Source: Pholis gunnellus
Taxonomy: Eukaryota; Chordata; Actinopteri; Perciformes; Pholidae
DNA: 64,000 bases
Direction of reading: 5' to 3'
NCBI GenBank assembly: GCA_910591455.2
Contig: OU342821.1
Span: forward strand, 21,156,854 to 21,220,853
The stretch's first letter is position 1; every line of letters begins with the position of its first letter. This document shows, piece after piece, positions 60,300 through 64,000 of the stretch. A model generated the notes under the pieces. That model was not told the origin of the DNA, did not search any database, and saw only the letters and a program-made list of their open reading frames with translations. Made by a program: the position numbers and the translations under genes.

Positions 60300-61260
60300 A
60301 TAGAAAACCTTTCAAATTAAGACACATAATGTAAATTACCTGGATTTTGCTTCCAGACCAAGACAGACAGGGAAATTTGAGGAAAAAACGGATATCATGA
60401 ATCTATTGATTATTCTTGTTAAATTATATATACATACGTGTAAATTAACAAGCCAAATACCTAATTTTTGTGTTGTTTACAAAGAGTCTGAACTGTATAT
60501 AAAAACTTTAAAATGCTGTACCAACAAAAAGGCCATTAAAACATTAATGCCTGTGATATATGTATGAAATTACACAATCAGAATGTGTTCCTTAGTGTCC
60601 CCTTTTACTCTTTCTTTATATCGTTTTTTAATGCTTTTATTTCTGTCTGTTTTCCTTGTCTTCTGTGGTCCCCGGCATGTTAGTTGTAATGTATGTATTA
60701 CAATTGTTCAATAAAAAATAAAAAAATGCTTCCGGGGGATTTTTTTTTTAAAAAGCCCAAAGATTAAACAATTTGGTAATGAACGACACACAGGATCACA
60801 CACTGGAATGGGTTTGTGTACGATCCATCTACTAATCATCAGGGACATTGGTGAGATGAGGTACACAACATGAATAAAGCAAACAGAAAAGAAACAATTT
60901 CAACAAGCTCCACAATTTACAGCCATGAGAGCTAAAAGGTTATGATCACAGTTAAAATATGGAACAGGAAGTCTTCATCACTGGTTCCCTCCACAAACAG
61001 ATTCTTCCATTGGTTTTTACATTATAACAAAAAATAATCTCTGTGTCAAACTATCACTGTCACATGACTTCACGTTAGTCTATAAAGGAACTCCATGCAT
61101 GTCTGTCTGTCCGTTATTGTCCAATCAGGGTGCAGCTCTTATCTTTAACTGACCTCTGATCAGTCTGGACTTTGGAGTTGTTGTTGTTGTCAGACCAGAT
61201 TTCACTTTTCTCAACGTCTCTGAGACAGAAAACAGAAATAACAGAATAGAGGATCGTTTT
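60300..61260. other. Intergenic, no gene seen
   Basis: AT-rich, with a poly(A)-like AATAAAAAATAAAAAAATG near 60710 that may mark a retroposed end. Confidence 0.4.
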
Positions 61261-61273
61261 AACTTTTTGACTC

Positions 61274-62836
61274 ATGATGCAGGTTTTCCCGCCTCTTCTT
61301 CTTCTTCTCCCCCCTTCCTACTGGTCCTCCTCCATCCTTATTATCCAGCTGATGGCAGCCATGTTCTGGTTTTCCCGGGTGAGTACAGCCACTGGTCATC
61401 ATGTTCACATGTTCATCGTGTTCCTTGTGTTCATCGTGTTCCTCGTGTTCATCGTGTTCCTCGTGTTCACCATGTTTCTCATGTTCATCATGTTCCTCAT
61501 GTTTCTCATGTTCATCATGTTTCTCATGTTCATTGTTCATCATGTTCCTCATGTTCCTCATGTTTCTCATGTTCATTGTTCATCATGTTCCTCATGTTCA
61601 TCATGTTTCTCATGTTCATCATGTTCATCATGTTTCTCATGTTCATCATGTTCATTATGTTCCTCATGTTCATCATGTTCCTCATGTTTCTCATGTTCAT
61701 CATGTTCATTATGTTCCTCATGTTCCTCATGTTTCTCATGTTCATCATGTTCCTCATGTTCCTCATGTTTATCATGTTCATCATGTTTCTCATGTTCATC
61801 ATGTTCATTATGTTCATCATGTTCCTCATGTTTCTCATGTTCATCATGTTCCTCATGTTTCTCATGTTCCTCATGTTCCTCATGTTCCTCATGTTCCTCA
61901 TGTTTCTCATGTTCATCATGTTCATCATGTTCCTCATGTTCCTCATGTTCCTCATGTTCCTCATGTTCCTCATGTTCCTCATGTTCCTCATGTTCATCAT
62001 GTTCCTCATGTTCATCATGTTCCTCATGTTCCTCATGTTCATCATGTTCCTCATGTTCATCATGTTCATCATGTTCATTATGTTCCTCATGTTCCTCATG
62101 TTTCTCATGTTCCTCATGTTCCTCATGTTCCTCATGTTCCTCATGTTCATCATGTTCCTCATGTTCCTCATGTTCATCATGTTCCTCATGTTCATCATGT
62201 TCCTCATGTTCCTCATGTTCATCATGTTCCTCATGTTCATCATGTTCCTCATGTTCATCATGTTCATCATGTTCATCATGTTCCTCATGTTCCTCATGTT
62301 CATCATGTTCCTCATGTTCATCATGTTCCTCATGTTTCTCATGTTCATCATGTTCCTCATGTTTCTCATGTTCCTCATGTTTCTCATGTTCATCATGTTC
62401 CTCATGTTCCTCATGTTCATCATGTTCCTCATGTTCCTCATGTTCATCATGTTCCTCATGTTCCTCATGTTCATCATGTTCCTCATGTTCATCATGTTCC
62501 TCATGTTCATCATGTTCCTCATGTTCCTCATGTTCATCATGTTCATCATGTTCCTCATGTTCCTCATGTTCTACTTGTCTCTGTTGTTTTTGATGTTTCC
62601 AGACTAATCAGTTTATGTTTCTTATTTTTCTTCTTCAGGTCCCGTATAAAAAATCTGAGTTTCAAGGCATCACTGAGGAGTTCATCCACTTCTCGATGTA
62701 CAAGTCTCACGTCTCGTCTCCGCTGCAGAAGTTTACGATGTTTCGTGATTTCATGCGTCAGTCGGTCGACTTCGGGATGCAACAGTGCGACTCCATGTTG
62801 AAGAACGAGCAGCTGATGGCGACTCTGCGATTCTGA
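61274..62836 (+). CDS. Candidate small two-exon gene, unknown identity
   Basis: Exon 2 (62639-62836) follows a strong TTTTTCTTCTTCAG acceptor. It reads VPYKKSEFQGITEEFIHF, MYKSHVSSPLQKFTMFRDFM and ends MLKNEQLMATLRF, with a stop and AATAAA at 62879. This looks like real, helical, charged protein. Upstream, 61274-61378 is open and ends CGG/GTGAGT, which joins in phase 0 to give 100 aa (MMQVFPPLL... QLMAAMFWFSR). A start at MAAMFWFSR (61352) is equally possible, or exon 1 may be internal with its acceptor at ATGCAG. The hydrophobic N-terminus could be a membrane anchor. The intron is almost wholly a 9-bp tandem array. I do not recognise the family; human DEPDC5, the neighbour of PRR14L, does not match this end. 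Confidence 0.45.
61400..62572 (+). repeat. 9-bp tandem array, about 130 copies
   Basis: Units are CTCATGTTC, ATCATGTTC and CTCATGTTT in mixed order. Because the period is divisible by 3, frames stay open for over 400 codons on the plus strand and 345 on the minus strand; these are artefacts. Confidence 0.95.
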
Positions 62837-62839
62837 AAG

Positions 62840-64000
62840 CAACAAAGTTTAAAAGTGAAGTTTTTTTTAAATGTGAAAAAATAAATGGAGTTTAGTGCCC
62901 CGTCCCTTCAGAATAAAAGCCTCATTGGTTGCTGTTTCTTGTGTGGACAGGAAGTCCCAGCAGCTTCTGCACGACTCTGGGGAAAGCCGACGTGGGCGGT
63001 CTGCACTGCAAACCGGCCAATCAGCTGCCAGAGGCACAAGCTCCACTTCCTTCGGCTCTGATCACTGACAGGAATTTTTTTAAGGTAATTTGGAGGTTCA
63101 GAGGAAAAGCTCCCAGAACTTTGGCAGCGAAGCTCTCTGATTGGATCCCTCAGAACGCCCTGGTGGGTACACACACCTATCGTTTTTTTAATTACAAAGG
63201 AGGGTAAAGATTTGTATCATTAGGCGGGAATCGAGTCCGGGTCTCCCGCGCGGCGGCACCTGGCGATCTGCTGAAACGTCCTAAACTCATTTCCATTCAT
63301 TTCCAATGATAGTCCTGAACCAGTGCGGACGAAATATATCTTTGGCCACTAGCGGCGCTGTGGAGCCGACGGACTCAATATATGTTTGATCTACAGTCAG
63401 GCCGCCAGTATTTAGACTGTGACACACTTTTTCTACTTTTAGCTCTTTACACAACTCCAGTAGATTTGAAATGAATCATCAACATGTGGTTGAAGTGAAG
63501 ACTTTCAGCTTTAATATAAAGGATAATAATATACCGGCTAACGACCTGAATGTGTGCTGCAGGTTTGATAAGCCTGCTCTCACACCCCCCACCTGCCCCA
63601 TCATCATCAAACAACCACCTACACCCCCCGCCTCCTCCTCACCTCTCCCAGCCGACCCCCCACCGGCACTGAGGGGTTCATCTGTTCTACTTTTTTGCTG
63701 CCCTTTTTTATTCTTTATATATTTGTTCTTGTTTATTGTAAAATAGTGTTTGTACATTGAGAGCGGAGTGGAAACCGGAGACAAAAATCCATGTATGCGT
63801 TCACGCACATGGCCAATAAAGCTGATTCTGATTCTGAAAACAGCGATATCACATGAAGCGTTTAGGAATTACAGACATTTTTATCCAGTTATCCACATTT
63901 CCAGAGGCTCAAAACTAAATAGACAAACGTGTTCATGGACCGATGTGTCGGTTTGGTTTCGTACATTCTTAAAAAGAAGAAATATCGGTTCTTTTTTATT
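62840..64000. other. Downstream sequence without a recognised gene
   Basis: 62929-63170 is GC-richer and partly open on the plus strand (ITDRNFFKVIWRFRG), but I see no supporting splice signals or family. The rest is spacer. Confidence 0.35.
63560..63838 (+). mobile_element. LINE-like 3' end
   Basis: CACATGGCCAATAAAGCTGATTCTGATTCTG-type ending (63808-63838) with an upstream T-rich stretch is characteristic of fish non-LTR retroposon tails. No coding part. Confidence 0.5.

Noticed and set aside
60132..60320. 62-codon plus-strand frame beginning MTHYRRFTGWK
   Set aside because: Lies in the CpG promoter area; no splice signals, no recognised family.
61267..62801. Frames of 345-466 codons rich in Met/Phe, Ser/Cys or His/Val
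   Set aside because: Artefacts of a 9-bp tandem repeat.
62639..62836. C-terminal exon of depdc5, the human neighbour of PRR14L
   Set aside because: The peptide does not resemble the DEPDC5 C-terminus that I recall; left unnamed.

Overview
The window is nuclear DNA from a ray-finned fish, most likely a percomorph-type teleost. The genes are compact with many short introns, and the coding exons match vertebrate proteins closely. AT-rich spacer, microsatellites and long minisatellites fill the rest, together with small DNA transposons, SINE-like elements and LINE 3' tails. There is no bacterial, plasmid or phage content. Gene names come from reading translated exons against remembered family sequences; no search was run.

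Layout. A 5' coding exon of an unidentified minus-strand gene lies at the left edge (1-137). slc31a1 (copper importer CTR1, minus) codes at 2.5-4.4 kb and probably has non-coding 5' exons as far as 10.7 kb. atp6v1g1 (V-ATPase subunit G, minus) is at 12.8-14.6 kb. prpf4 (U4/U6 snRNP WD40 protein, minus, 14 coding exons) is at 15.3-20.4 kb and sits head to head with cdc26 (APC/C subunit, plus) at 22.2-22.8 kb. fer (F-BAR/SH2 tyrosine kinase, minus, 19 coding exons, about 826 aa) is at 25.4-33.4 kb. cysrt1-like (plus) is at 37.5 kb and rnf224 (RING protein, plus) at 41.5-42.8 kb. pisd (phosphatidylserine decarboxylase, minus, two alternative N-termini) is at 43.6-53.1 kb. prr14l (Tantalus-like domain, minus) is at 54.4-59.2 kb. 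A possible 100-aa two-exon gene of unknown identity (plus) is at 61.3-62.8 kb.

Gene neighbours. slc31a1, atp6v1g1, prpf4 and cdc26 are together on human 9q32; cysrt1 and rnf224 are neighbours on 9q34.3; pisd and prr14l are neighbours on 22q12; fer is on 5q. The window therefore joins several separate human blocks. The genes are housekeeping or signalling genes and do not form one pathway. The prpf4/cdc26 pair probably shares a bidirectional promoter.

The most unusual content is repetitive. The same 24-bp minisatellite occurs in introns of two different genes (fer and pisd), and the pisd copy has a duplicated higher-order block. Another fer intron carries a tandem array of copies of its own 3' splice site. 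Several splice sites sit at the edge of microsatellites or minisatellites. CCAATCA/TGATTGG words recur right beside splice acceptors.
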